The notes under the pieces were generated by a model. That model searched no databases, was not told the DNA's origin, and was given only the letters and a program-made list of their open reading frames with translations. A DNA stretch of 64,000 bases, taken from contig OZ251505.1 of assembly GCA_965242795.1 (NCBI GenBank), positions 496,001 through 560,000 on the forward strand. Reading direction: 5' to 3'. Shown here one piece after another: positions 17,384 to 26,684 of the stretch. The stretch is from Bin18 sp965242795. Its GTDB lineage: Bacteria; Desulfobacterota; Binatia; Bin18. The number at the start of each line of letters is the position of its first letter. The first letter of the stretch is position 1. The position numbers were made by a program, and so were the translations under genes.

Positions 17384-19552
17384 CTAGAACCGATAGCGGA
17401 GCCGGCCCCAGAACTCGTTCATCTGGTTCCGCTCCGAGCCGCCGGCCTGCATGTGGAAAAGACCGAAGCCGGCTTCAGTGAAGGGTTGCTGGCAGGAGCC
17501 TGGCCCGGACAATCCAGCGTAGCACGAGCCGTCGTTGAACACCCCGAAGGTGGTGAGGTCGTGTCGGTGCCGTGAGCCGAGAAATGCGGTGAACCCGAGC
17601 GTGACCGACCAGTTGTTGTTGATCAGATACTCGATGTTCCCGCCGGTCGTGCCATCCTGCGCCGCGGTGCCGAACGCGCCGAAGACTAGATAGACCAGTT
17701 GGTCTCGCATGAAGTGGTTCTGCGCGAACACGGTGAAGATGAAGTTATTCTGCTCGCTCACGATACCGCGCCGGCCCGCCCGTGAGTCGGGGTAGTGAGT
17801 TCCGTACGCCTGGGCGCTCAGAAAGAAACTCCGGGTAGGATTGAGCCAGCGGATCAAGGTCGGACGGTCGATACCCAGCACCCACTTGAACGCGTTGCCG
17901 TCTCCCATCAAATCGATCTTGGCGGTGTCGTTCAACAGCGCGTTGGTGGTCCAGGACGATTCCCAACGGATCACGAAGCCGGTGTACGGCTCGAACCAGT
18001 CGAGCGACAGACCCAGGGTATTTGTCTTACGATACCTAGCTGCCAGCGAGCCGCCCAAGCCGCACATGTTGGCGTATCTGGCGTGCTGATTTTCCCGCTT
18101 GGTTCCATAAGCCGCCCCACCCTCTTTGAAGATGGCTGCCTCACGCACTCTAATTTGCTTTGGCTTGACGCCTACAAGCACTGGTCCGAAAGCCGAATTT
18201 ACAGACGTTCCACCGTCCTTCGCGGCTACGTTGCTTGCTGGTGCGTCATTCCGGTCGGCAGGGAGGATACTATTCCCGTTGCCGTCCGTTGTGCAGTTCG
18301 GATTATTCAAAACGTTGATGCGGTCCCATCCTGTAACGGGCAGGTCGGGGAAAGCGAACCAGTCGGTGACCTGGACTCTCAGGTTGCCGACGGTAGCTTC
18401 CCATCGCATCCCGATACCGCCGTTCTTCAGGTTCCAGTGCGGGGCGCGGTTTTCGTATAGCGCCATATTCAAGAACGGCACATAGTTATCGTCCGATGGA
18501 TTATCGGACTGGTTAGGAAACACGATGCGAGAGAACAGATCGTTCCCAAACGCAAACCCATCTATCGTCCGACCGAAGCCGGTGGCCCAGGGCTGGGCGG
18601 GATGTCCTAGACCGGTCGGCGTGTGGCGGTCGAAGACATACACCACGCTACCGGCCACGTCGCGCAAGGGACCGATATTACCGAAGCGGTGCTCGAATAG
18701 TGCAGACCACAGTGGGACGCGCGTGTCGTCGAACAGGTCGATGAAGAAGTGATCGCCGAAATTGACCGGGTTCACGATGTCTTGCAAGCGGAAGAAGTCG
18801 GCTTTCCCCCACACGTGCTGCTGCTTCCCGAGCCGCAACCAGTTCCGACCGCCGAAGCCCTTCCAGAAGAAATCGAAGTAGGCTTCGCGCACGGGGTAGT
18901 ACAGGTCCATGTTGGTCTCGCGGAGCATGCCGAAACGCAGGTCGTTCTGACTGGCATCTAGGCCATAATACGCTCTGCTTCGTGAATCGCGATAGCGGCC
19001 ATCAACGCCGTACTTCGAGCCGGGAACCAAAGTGTGCAAGAACTCGATACGTCCGTCGCCAGCAGCGTTAGGCTCCTTCGGCCAGAATGCACCGTAGTGG
19101 CCTGGGTCAAGCCCGTGATTTCTGAGATAGCCTTGATTCACCGCATTAGGATAACCGGAACGCCCAGAGACGAATCGTTTGTTCTCGCCCTTACGTCCGG
19201 TTCCGAACTTATCGTCGATGTCGTAGATGGATTCGTACTCCGGCCGCAGTTCGATGAAGTACTCGAAGCGGTCGAAGTAATCCTGGAACATGTACAGCGG
19301 GCCGGCCAACTGCACGCTGGCCCGGTAGCGCGACGACGCGACGTGGTAGTCGGTCTTGAACGTGTCGTTGCGCAGGATGGTGAAGTTGTCCACGTAGCCG
19401 TGAATGGCCATGCGGTCGAAGCTGTCGAGGAAGCCCTTGTCTTTCCTTCCCCCCGCGGCGTTCGCGGACGGCACCGCGAGCGCCACGCTCAGGCCGATGG
19501 CGGTCACGCCCAGCCACAGCCCGCTGAATATCCCTCTCCCTGCTCGCTGCAT
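17384..19552 (-). CDS. DUF1302 outer-membrane beta-barrel protein
   Basis: The 722-residue protein has a signal peptide (residues 1-33, ...VPSANA-AG) followed by a long beta-rich region. DUF1302 hallmarks include LDSFDRMAIHGYVDNFTILRND, REAYFDFFWKGF, WLRLGKQQHVWGKADFFRLQDIVNP, and a C-terminus ending RLRYRF, the aromatic signal for outer-membrane assembly. DUF1302 proteins accompany DUF1329 proteins and RND exporters, probably in export or uptake of hydrophobic compounds. An AAGGAG site sets the ATG start. DUF1329 follows downstream, so the two are likely co-transcribed. Confidence 0.92.
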   Translation of the reverse strand: MQRAGRGIFSGLWLGVTAIGLSVALAVPSANAAGGRKDKGFLDSFDRMAIHGYVDNFTILRNDTFKTDYHVASSRYRASVQLAGPLYMFQDYFDRFEYFIELRPEYESIYDIDDKFGTGRKGENKRFVSGRSGYPNAVNQGYLRNHGLDPGHYGAFWPKEPNAAGDGRIEFLHTLVPGSKYGVDGRYRDSRSRAYYGLDASQNDLRFGMLRETNMDLYYPVREAYFDFFWKGFGGRNWLRLGKQQHVWGKADFFRLQDIVNPVNFGDHFFIDLFDDTRVPLWSALFEHRFGNIGPLRDVAGSVVYVFDRHTPTGLGHPAQPWATGFGRTIDGFAFGNDLFSRIVFPNQSDNPSDDNYVPFLNMALYENRAPHWNLKNGGIGMRWEATVGNLRVQVTDWFAFPDLPVTGWDRINVLNNPNCTTDGNGNSILPADRNDAPASNVAAKDGGTSVNSAFGPVLVGVKPKQIRVREAAIFKEGGAAYGTKRENQHARYANMCGLGGSLAARYRKTNTLGLSLDWFEPYTGFVIRWESSWTTNALLNDTAKIDLMGDGNAFKWVLGIDRPTLIRWLNPTRSFFLSAQAYGTHYPDSRAGRRGIVSEQNNFIFTVFAQNHFMRDQLVYLVFGAFGTAAQDGTTGGNIEYLINNNWSVTLGFTAFLGSRHRHDLTTFGVFNDGSCYAGLSGPGSCQQPFTEAGFGLFHMQAGGSERNQMNEFWGRLRYRF

Positions 19553-19682
19553 AACGAGGTCTCCTTCCTTGTGCCCTCCGCCCTCACGAAGAGCCTATCG
19601 CTACTGCCCCAAGGAGTCGTTTCCGGCCCAAGCCCTCCTCCGAACCGACTCCCCTTTCACCTTCGCTAAGTCCTTTATGACG

Positions 19683-20186
19683 TCACGCAGCCGATCCCGC
19701 GTGCATCCCGGCCATCGTCTCTTCCATCTTGTCCATGCGGACGTTCATATCACGCTGGCCGGCTCTCAACCCGTGGACGTCTTTGCCCAGCATATCGACG
19801 TCCTTGCGTAGCATATCGACATCCTGGCGTAGCATATCGACATCCTGGCGCAGCGTATCGACATCCTGGCGCAGCGTATCGACGACTTGGATCAGTTTAT
19901 CTACGTCTTTGCGCAGCGTATCGACATTTCTGCTGAGATGGTCGACGTCTCTTCTGAGTGCATCCACGTCCTGACGGACTTCCTTGATCTCCGCGCGGAC
20001 TTCCGTCCGCAGATCTTTTATCTCTCCCCGGATTTCTATACGGAGATCCTTGATTTCCGCGCGGATTTCCTGGCGGAACTCTTTTATCACCTCCTGCGAT
20101 TCCTTCCGCGTGACGTAATTCATTCGCCACGTGAATCCGATGATGGCGATCACCCCGCCGATCGTGGAGAGGATTGTCGGATCCAT
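19683..20186 (-). CDS. Membrane-anchored coiled-coil protein with tandem repeats
   Basis: The 167-residue protein has one N-terminal transmembrane segment (residues 5-20). It then has three 11-residue units (EIRAEIKDLR type, residues 40-72) and about ten 7-residue units (LRQDVDT/M, residues 71-140), and ends with a short helical tail. The heptads are encoded by near-identical 21-base repeats (19797-19960). The product should form a long parallel coiled coil, possibly periplasmic or cytoplasmic. No function is assigned. It lies between the DUF1302 and RND genes on the same strand. Confidence 0.82.
   Translation of the reverse strand: MDPTILSTIGGVIAIIGFTWRMNYVTRKESQEVIKEFRQEIRAEIKDLRIEIRGEIKDLRTEVRAEIKEVRQDVDALRRDVDHLSRNVDTLRKDVDKLIQVVDTLRQDVDTLRQDVDMLRQDVDMLRKDVDMLGKDVHGLRAGQRDMNVRMDKMEETMAGMHAGSAA
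19797..19960. repeat. 21-base tandem repeats inside the coiled-coil gene
   Basis: Units of the form CATCCTGGCGCAGCGTATCGA recur with few changes about seven to eight times, always in frame. Array length probably varies by slippage, lengthening the coiled coil in steps of one heptad. Confidence 0.85.
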
Positions 20187-20318
20187 CTTTTTTCCTTCCC
20201 TTACATGCCCGGACGGAACTCCGGATCGGTATCGCCGCTGAACTCTCTTCGGCTTCTTCAGCCGCGCGCGATTTCTTCGGCCCGTCCGCTCATCTCCGCC
20301 GGTTCCCTTTCCGAGATC

Positions 20319-22742
20319 CTAGCTCGTCGGTTGCGGGCTCGGCTGCGCGCCGACCGGCGCCTCCTCCTCGGCTTCGACCATCTGGCCGCTGACGAACTTC
20401 GGTTTGAAGATCGCGATCATGGCCGGCACCATGGTCAACGCCGACAGCCAGTGCGTGACCAGCAGGATGGCCAGCAGCAACGCCATCTCCGCGGAAAAGC
20501 GCAGGCTGGACAGGAAGTACCACGGGATCACGCCGGCGATCATGGTCGTGGCGGTGAACGTCACGGCCATGCCCGTCGTCGAGACGGTGCGCTTGATGCC
20601 GGCGACCAGGTTGCCGCCGGCGCGCGGCACTTCGAGACGGATCCGGTCGACGACGTACAGAATGTAGTCCACGCCGATGCCCATGCCGACCGCGGTCACC
20701 GGAAGCGAGTTGATGTTGATGCCGATCCCCATGAATGACACGTACATGTAGCTGGCGACGCCCGCGGCGACCAGCGCCAACATGACGAGGGTCGCCCCCG
20801 CGAGGGAACCGTAACTCAGAAGCACCAGGGTGTAAACCGTTGCGATGACCAGGATCGCGGCCTGCTTTTCGGACCGGTCGATCTCCTCGTTCAGGGCCGC
20901 GGTCGTGCCGATGAACCCGCCGGCCAGGCGCATCTGCACGCCCTCGATCGGGTGTTCCTGCATGAACTTCGTGGCGCGCCCGACCGCCTGCCGGACCGTG
21001 TCGCCCTTCACGTCCTTGTAGAACACCACGAACTGGCCGTTCTGATAGACCATGTCGGTGTATTCCAGAATCACGCCGGAGATCGGCGCCGACGCCTCGT
21101 ACACGAAGATCAGATTCCCCGTGATCGACCGGTCGGGCGGGATGACCTGCCAGCGCGGGTCGCCGTAGTGGTAACGGCGGTTCAGGTCGCGGGCCAGGGT
21201 GTACAACTCGCGCGTGTCGCCGGCCTCGTCCTGCTCCAGCAGATAGCGGCGCATCTCCTCCAGCGTGTCGAGCACGTGCGGCTCCTTCAGGATGTGCTCG
21301 CGCTCGCCCTCCAGATAGATGACGAGCTGGTTGGCGCCGGCGAAGCGTTCGTTGATGGTCCGCGCCGATACGTTGTAGTGCGCGTCCTGCCACAGCAGCG
21401 GAGAGCCCGCCTCCTGCTCGCCGATCGGGACCGTGATGGCGGTCCGCACGCCGAAGACGATCGTGACCGCCGCGGCGGCCATGATGATCCAGCGGCTGAT
21501 CCGACCCGTGGCCGCGTTGCCCACCTTGTCGAGCGTGAAGTCCATCCAGCGCGGCACGAAGTGCTCGGTGTTCTTCGGCGCCGGGAAGAAGGACAGCAGC
21601 ATCGGCATGGTGTGCGTGATGCAGAAGATGTTCGCGAACGCCCAGAAGCTGCCGTAGTAGGCGAGTTTCTCGATCAGCGGAATCGTGGCGACCGACAGCA
21701 CGAGGATGCCGCCCGAGTCGCTGATGACGCCGGTCACGCCGGGCAGGAACAGGTCGCTCAGGCAGGTGAAGGCGGCCTGCTCCTGATCCTTGGACACTTC
21801 CAGTTCCTCGAAATACCGCTCGATCATCTGCACCGCGTGACTGACCGAGCGGGCCGTGATGAGCAGCGGAATGACCAGAATCAGCGGGTCGAGGTTGAAC
21901 CCCCAGAACCCGACCCAGCCCATCCCCCAGACGGTCTGGATGGCGGCGCCGATCATCGGCACCAGCACGCCGTACAGCCGGCGGAAATAGATGATGAGCG
22001 CCAGGATCACGCATGCGCCGGTGAAGCTGAAGATCAGGAACAGTTCGTTGGTGTAGTACCAGACCCAGCCTTTCAGAGCAGGCTCGCCGGCCACGTACAC
22101 CTTGGTGTTGTCGTCCTCGATCTCGGCGCGGATGCGGGTGATCTCGCGCTGGATTTCGCGGTAGTCGAGCCGGTCCTCGTTGAACCCGGCCAGCACCAGC
22201 GCGGCCTTGCCGTCCTCCGAGACGTATTTGTTCATCACGATGTCGTTGTTGAACATCTCGAATTTGAGCGCGCTCAACTCCATCGGGTCGTCGGGGACGT
22301 CCACCGGCAACACCGGATAGGAGCGGACCATGCCGCCGGGCAGCGTCTTGATGTTGCGGATCTTGACGTGGGACAGCGAGGCGACCTGGTTGTGGTCCAC
22401 CCCCGTAATCGAGTCGAGCTGGTCGGTCAGGTAGCGGACCTTCTCCAGATTCCCCTTGGTGAAGATGTCGCCCTCTTCGACCTGCAGGACCGCGGTGACG
22501 ATGTTCGCGCCGCCGAAGGTCGCGCGGTGGTGGTTGTACGCCTGAATGTAGGGATGCCCCTGCGGCAGCAGGTCCGCGAACTGGCTGTACATCTCGACGT
22601 TGCGCGCCTGGTAGCCCCAGAAGGCCGTCGCGATCGCCAGCAGCACGAGGTAGGCGAGGCGGTGCCGCCACAGGACGCGGAGATAGACGGCGATCACTCT
22701 ATCGGTGAGGGTCTTGGGCTGACCTGGGGGAGTATGGGCCAT
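20319..22742 (-). CDS. RND/MMPL-family exporter
   Basis: The 807-residue membrane protein has the RND layout: a first transmembrane helix at about 29-46, a periplasmic loop (residues 47-240), helices 2-6 (about 245-440, including LITARSVSHAVQMI), a second large loop, and helices 8-12 (about 640-780, including GMGIGVDYILYVVDRIR). It belongs to the MMPL/HpnN group of lipid or hopanoid exporters rather than the multidrug group. It is co-oriented with DUF1302, DUF1329 and YCF48 genes, which often accompany this family. A hydrophobic substrate is inferred, not shown. Confidence 0.92.
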   Translation of the reverse strand: MAHTPPGQPKTLTDRVIAVYLRVLWRHRLAYLVLLAIATAFWGYQARNVEMYSQFADLLPQGHPYIQAYNHHRATFGGANIVTAVLQVEEGDIFTKGNLEKVRYLTDQLDSITGVDHNQVASLSHVKIRNIKTLPGGMVRSYPVLPVDVPDDPMELSALKFEMFNNDIVMNKYVSEDGKAALVLAGFNEDRLDYREIQREITRIRAEIEDDNTKVYVAGEPALKGWVWYYTNELFLIFSFTGACVILALIIYFRRLYGVLVPMIGAAIQTVWGMGWVGFWGFNLDPLILVIPLLITARSVSHAVQMIERYFEELEVSKDQEQAAFTCLSDLFLPGVTGVISDSGGILVLSVATIPLIEKLAYYGSFWAFANIFCITHTMPMLLSFFPAPKNTEHFVPRWMDFTLDKVGNAATGRISRWIIMAAAAVTIVFGVRTAITVPIGEQEAGSPLLWQDAHYNVSARTINERFAGANQLVIYLEGEREHILKEPHVLDTLEEMRRYLLEQDEAGDTRELYTLARDLNRRYHYGDPRWQVIPPDRSITGNLIFVYEASAPISGVILEYTDMVYQNGQFVVFYKDVKGDTVRQAVGRATKFMQEHPIEGVQMRLAGGFIGTTAALNEEIDRSEKQAAILVIATVYTLVLLSYGSLAGATLVMLALVAAGVASYMYVSFMGIGININSLPVTAVGMGIGVDYILYVVDRIRLEVPRAGGNLVAGIKRTVSTTGMAVTFTATTMIAGVIPWYFLSSLRFSAEMALLLAILLVTHWLSALTMVPAMIAIFKPKFVSGQMVEAEEEAPVGAQPSPQPTS

Positions 22743-22865
22743 GCTGCATTCCTCCTTGACGGGGGCCGACGCGCGGGGATGTCGGATGAGCGTGCGTGCG
22801 GAGCGAAGCGTTCGGGAACGAATGTTTCAGGGGTAACCGTGGTGCCGAGAGGCGCGCGATCCGCG

Positions 22866-24173
22866 TTACAGGGACGGGTTCGCCTTGTAGAGCGTCGTCT
22901 TGTCCGTCGCGGCCCAACTGGTGCCGCCGTCGGACGTAATCAGGACGGTCCCTTTTCCGCCGGAGGCGACGCCGAACTTTCCGTCCGCGGCGAACGAGGC
23001 CGCCCGGATCCAGGTCAACACGCGCTGGCGCACGTCGTCGTCGAGTTGCCACGTCTCCCCGGAGACCGACGCCAGCGTCCCCAGCACGCCGGTCGCGAAA
23101 TCGGGGCGCGTCCCGTCGGGCGCCGCGGTCACCGACAGCAGGGTGTTGAAGCTGCCGCTCGGAATGTTGGTCCACGTCTCGCCGGCGTCGTCGGTCTTCA
23201 ACAGCGTGCCGCTCTCGCCCGTCACGTAGCCTTCATCGGCGTTTCGGAAATCCACGTCGATGAGAAAGAGGTCTTCGAGATACAGCGGCGGCACGCGCTG
23301 GCGGAGCGCCTCTTCCTCGGAGAGTTCCGGGCGGGTGTACTTGGGCAGGTTGTGCACGTTGCGCTGGCGTTCCCACGACATGCCGCCGTCGCGCGTGCGC
23401 AGGATCAGGCCGAACTCTCCGGTGGTCCATCCGTCGGTATTGGTGGCGAACGACACGCCGTTCAGCGTCACGTCGCACGGATTCATACGCGGCAACCCCG
23501 ACTCGGGATTCGCGGACGGGTCGGAGGTGGCGAAATGCTCGAAACTCAGGTCGCACCACAGCGACAGGTTCTCCCAGGTCTCGCCGCCGTCCTGCGAACG
23601 GATGACCGCGCCGACCGGGCCGACCGCCCAAATGTGGCTGGCGTCGCCGCCCCGGCTGACCGCGAAATAGTGCGGCTGTGCGACCTGCCAGTCCTGGAGC
23701 GGCAGTTCGATCGGGATCTGCTTCCAAGTCTGGCCGCCGTCGGCGGTCTTGAGGACCAGCCCGTCCTGGCCGACGGCCACGCCGTCCTGCGCGCTGGCGA
23801 AATCGACTTCGTAGATGGCGCGCTGCACGCCGGTGTCGAGCATCGCGAAGTCCTGTCCGCGATTCGTGATGTGGAGGATGAGCCCGCGGCCGCCGGACAC
23901 CCAGGCGTTGTTTTCGTCGAGCACGAAGGCGTCGTAGATGTCTTCCCGGTCGGGGAAGACGTTGCCGCCGGATTTGCCCATCTGGTTGAGTTCGTGCAGG
24001 ACCTCTTCGGCGGCGGTCTCCACACAGTACATCGGGTTGCAGAGGAAGAACCCGGAGAACGTTCTGAGGGCGCCTTCGCCCGAGTCTCCGGAACAGGCCG
24101 ACAGGCTCAACAGACCGGCCGCGGAAATCCCGAGCGCCACGCGCCGCCACGCCGAATGCGTTGGTTTCTTCAA
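22866..24173 (-). CDS. YCF48/BNR beta-propeller lipoprotein
   Basis: Starting at a TTG with AAGGAG 8 bases upstream, the product has 435 residues. The N-terminus KKPTHSAWRR...LLSLSAC is a lipoprotein signal with the lipobox LSAC. The body has at least five propeller blades of the GLVLKTADGGQTWKQI / GTLLKTDDAGETWTNI type (YCF48/HCF136 family). The open frame runs upstream to 24545 but crosses repeats and lacks a start with a ribosome site. In RND-DUF1329-DUF1302 clusters such proteins are probably assembly or accessory factors. Its own cargo is unknown. Confidence 0.88.
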   Translation of the reverse strand: MKKPTHSAWRRVALGISAAGLLSLSACSGDSGEGALRTFSGFFLCNPMYCVETAAEEVLHELNQMGKSGGNVFPDREDIYDAFVLDENNAWVSGGRGLILHITNRGQDFAMLDTGVQRAIYEVDFASAQDGVAVGQDGLVLKTADGGQTWKQIPIELPLQDWQVAQPHYFAVSRGGDASHIWAVGPVGAVIRSQDGGETWENLSLWCDLSFEHFATSDPSANPESGLPRMNPCDVTLNGVSFATNTDGWTTGEFGLILRTRDGGMSWERQRNVHNLPKYTRPELSEEEALRQRVPPLYLEDLFLIDVDFRNADEGYVTGESGTLLKTDDAGETWTNIPSGSFNTLLSVTAAPDGTRPDFATGVLGTLASVSGETWQLDDDVRQRVLTWIRAASFAADGKFGVASGGKGTVLITSDGGTSWAATDKTTLYKANPSL

Positions 24174-24357
24174 GATGCTCTCTCCTTGGTGGGAACTGGA
24201 ACAGCCGGGACCGCGTCGTTCTAGGGAGGTCCCCGTATCGGATTGGCGTTGCCTATGAACAACCGGCGAATTTGTCAAGTATCCCCGCAATGTAAAAGTA
24301 GGGCGGTTCGAGCATTTTTTCCTTTGTCGGACGTTGGATCCGACTTGTAGGGAACTC

Positions 24358-24484
24358 CCTTTGGTCCCCGAGCCTGCGGTGCCTCGAGCGTACGGTCCCT
24401 GAGCTTGTCGAAGGGTCGAAAGGTCGAAGGGTGGTTGCCCTGTGGTTGGGGAAAGGGAGGGCAGGCACGGGGGCCTGCCCCTAC
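24358..24484. repeat. Repeat-filled gap with CTTGTCGAAGGG and GTAGGGGC elements
   Basis: The 387-base gap 24174-24560 has no gene. It holds CCTGAGCTTGTCGAAGGG copies (24364-24432) and a GGGCAGGC / GCCTGCCCCTAC palindrome (24458-24484). 24240-24355 is a plain AT-richer stretch that may carry the promoter of the YCF48-RND genes. Confidence 0.65.
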
Positions 24485-24560
24485 GTATTGCGCAACGGCG
24501 GAAAGTTGCGAACTGCGACATCTCCCCGAAAGCCTTCCGCTCCATCGATGACGACCGTCC

Positions 24561-25001
24561 TCAGCGATCCGCGGTGTAGCGAATCGCCAAGCCGACCAGT
24601 TGGAATTCGTAATCCGACCGGCTGCGGTAGTCGCGCGCGGTGCTCGCCCCCTGATGCTGCACCGTCACCTCGTCGGCGAACTCTCCGGCGCGGAGCCGTT
24701 GCAGCACGATCGCCTCCGCGCCGATGGAACAGGCTTCGCGCAACAGCGCGTCCTGCATGGGCGCCATGCCGGTTCCCTGATTGCCGTACGTCTTGACCCG
24801 GGCGATGATTTCGTGCGGTGCGTCCGGCGGGTCCGAAAGAATGGGGATCGCACAATCCGCGGCGCTGAATTCGACTGGTAGCTCGCCGACCTGTTCGGTC
24901 AGTACCAGCGGTCTGGTGGGCCGGCTGACGCAGCCGACGAATATGCAGCCGACCAGTATCGGGACGAGTGCGGTTGCGTAGTATGAAAGAGAGCGCCGCA
25001 T
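24561..25001 (-). CDS. Small outer-membrane-type lipoprotein
   Basis: The 146-residue product starts MRRSLSYYATALVPILVGC and has lipobox candidates at Cys19 and Cys24 (IFVGC). The mature part (ILSDPPDAPHEIIARVKTYG ... LREACSIGAEAIVLQRL) resembles small heavy-metal-binding/YbjQ-like folds found in periplasmic lipoproteins, but I cannot name the family. It is the most upstream minus-strand gene of the envelope cluster. Confidence 0.75.
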   Translation of the reverse strand: MRRSLSYYATALVPILVGCIFVGCVSRPTRPLVLTEQVGELPVEFSAADCAIPILSDPPDAPHEIIARVKTYGNQGTGMAPMQDALLREACSIGAEAIVLQRLRAGEFADEVTVQHQGASTARDYRSRSDYEFQLVGLAIRYTADR

Positions 25002-25107
25002 GGCCGTCCGCCGACCGGAGTTCTGTGGGAACGCGGGAGTCCCACCCGCTTCATCTATATTAAGGAACTATATCCGAGACGAGCCTGGAACTTACCCCGG
25101 CCCAAAA

Positions 25108-25195
25108 CCCTTCGACCCCTAAGTTCGTTGAGCTTGTCGAAACGAACCCCGGAGTCACCTCAACCTCCGCACCCCACCCCGGCCCTTCGTGCCGG
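25108..25195. repeat. TTCGTTGAGCTTGTCGAA repeat unit
   Basis: A short form of the longer unit, with arms GTTCGTTGAGCTTG and TCGAAACGAAC and the conserved CCCGGAGTCACCTCAACC tail. It fills the gap between the ACAD stop (25217) and the lipoprotein start (25001). Confidence 0.7.
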
Positions 25196-25216
25196 GTTCT
25201 TTCTTCCCCGCTACCC

Positions 25217-26338
25217 TCAGTCCAATGTGTACCGGGCGACCAACTCACGATTCCAGGCCGCGTCGCCGAACGTCACTTCCGACCCTTTGGCCCGCTTGAA
25301 ATACAGATGCAGGTCGTGCTCCCACGTAAAGCCGATCCCGCCGTGCACCTGCACCGCCTGGCCGGCCACCGTGCGGAAGGCATCGCTGCAACACGCCTTG
25401 GCCCTGGCCGCGGCCAGCGCGGCGTCTTCGGTCCGGCCGGCGAGTGCCCACGCCGCGTAGTAGGTCGCGGACTTCGCGCTTTCGACCGCGATCAACATGT
25501 CCGCGCAGGTGTGCTGCACGGCCTGAAAGACGCCGATCGGCCGGCCGAACTGTTCGCGCATCTTGGCGTACTCCACGCTCATGTCCAGCACCTGTTGCGC
25601 GCCGCCGCACATCTCGGCGCACAGCGCGACCTTGGCCCGGTCCAGCACGTCCGACAACACCGCCCATCCTTGACCGGGTGCGCCGAGTAAGGCGTCGGCG
25701 CCGACCTGCACGCCGTCGAACCGGACCTCGCACAGCCGGCGCGTCTGGTCCAGCGTCTTGAGCAGCCGCGTTTCCACGCCGGCTCGGCCGCGGTCCACGA
25801 CGAACAGCGTAACGCCGTCGGCCGTGCGCGCCGCACAGATGACGTGGTCCGCGGTATGCGCGTCGGGCACGAACAGCTTGACGCCGTTCAGCACGTAGCC
25901 GCCGCCGTCCTTGGCCGCGGCGAGCCGGATGCCGTCCGCATCCCAACGGGCGCTTTCCTCCAGGAACGCCAAGGTAAGTTTGGTCTGGCCCGCCGCCACC
26001 TCGGACAGCAGCGTCGCCTTCTGCTCGGGGCTGCCGCCCGCCTCGACGCACGGCACGCCCAGCGCGACCGTAGAAAAGAACGGGCCCGGCAACACGGCCT
26101 TGCCCATTTCTTCCAGGACCACCGCCAGATCGACCGGCGACAGACCCGCGCCGCCGTACTCCTCCGATATAGTCAGGCCGGTCCAACCCAACCCGGCCAT
26201 ACCGTTCCAGACCTCTTCGGCATAGCCGCGGTCGTCCTCCATCATCTCGCGGACATAGGACACCGGACATTCCTTGCGCAGGAAATCCGCGGCCGACCGG
26301 CGGAGGAGATCCTGTTCTTCGCTGAAGCTGAAGTTCAT
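25217..26338 (-). CDS. Acyl-CoA dehydrogenase family protein
   Basis: The 373-residue flavoprotein starts MNFSFSEEQDLLRRSAADFL. It carries the ACAD middle-domain strand LTLAFLEESARWDADG, and the C-terminal QVHGGIGFTWEHDLHLYFKRAK, the usual FAD/adenine-loop motif. It should oxidise an acyl-CoA at the alpha-beta position with FAD. The length (about 370) matches the short ACAD subfamily in steroid and unusual-acyl degradation, where two related subunits often form heterotetramers; no partner is seen here. The frame extends 12 codons upstream, but the family begins at this ATG. Confidence 0.9.
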   Translation of the reverse strand: MNFSFSEEQDLLRRSAADFLRKECPVSYVREMMEDDRGYAEEVWNGMAGLGWTGLTISEEYGGAGLSPVDLAVVLEEMGKAVLPGPFFSTVALGVPCVEAGGSPEQKATLLSEVAAGQTKLTLAFLEESARWDADGIRLAAAKDGGGYVLNGVKLFVPDAHTADHVICAARTADGVTLFVVDRGRAGVETRLLKTLDQTRRLCEVRFDGVQVGADALLGAPGQGWAVLSDVLDRAKVALCAEMCGGAQQVLDMSVEYAKMREQFGRPIGVFQAVQHTCADMLIAVESAKSATYYAAWALAGRTEDAALAAARAKACCSDAFRTVAGQAVQVHGGIGFTWEHDLHLYFKRAKGSEVTFGDAAWNRELVARYTLD

Positions 26339-26419
26339 GGGGTTCCGCACCTGACGGCCGTACGCGAAACGCACGGCAATAAAAGAGGCTTTCTATGGAA
26401 GGGGCGATCCTGGGGAGTC

Positions 26420-26600
26420 CACCAGTTCGAAGTCGTCCGTTTCGATCCCCTCTCCCTTGGTAGGAGAAGGCTGGAGCCTGCCCCGGACTCGGTCCGAGGG
26501 AGAGGGGGAAGGTGAATGCCCCGCTCTGGTTGATGTTGCGTGGTGAGGAGGAATGTTTCCTCTGGATTCCGGCTTTCGCCGGAATGACGACGGGGTGGAG
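26420..26600. repeat. Inverted-repeat elements between ACAD and thiolase
   Basis: The gap 26339-26684 (346 bases) has no gene. It holds a CCCCTCTCCCTTGG ... CGAGGGAGAGGGG pair (26441-26510) enclosing a GCCTGCCCCGGACTCGGTCC repeat, and a GGATTCCGGCTTTCGCCGG hairpin at 26562-26589. Confidence 0.65.
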
Positions 26601-26684
26601 TCGTCGAGTACGTCTAAACTCCCCGGATCGAAGGAGGACCGGACATGCGGCCCGGTCCTCTCCTCGGAAAGATGCACCGACGGC

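Noticed and set aside
19797..19960. A second CRISPR-like array.
   Set aside because: The units are 21 bases long, directly adjoining without spacers, and always in frame with a coiled-coil gene.
20952..24224. A 1090-residue open frame on the plus strand, and similar long antisense frames at 3673-5616, 6668-8617, 8503-10680 and 53167-55113.
   Set aside because: Their products are low-complexity Arg/Gly/His/Gln-rich sequences with no family features, and each lies opposite a clearly recognised gene. High GC leaves such frames open by chance.
23938..24545. Start of the YCF48 protein at 24545.
   Set aside because: The extra 124 codons run through intergenic repeats; the TTG at 24173 has a proper ribosome site and leads straight into a lipoprotein signal.
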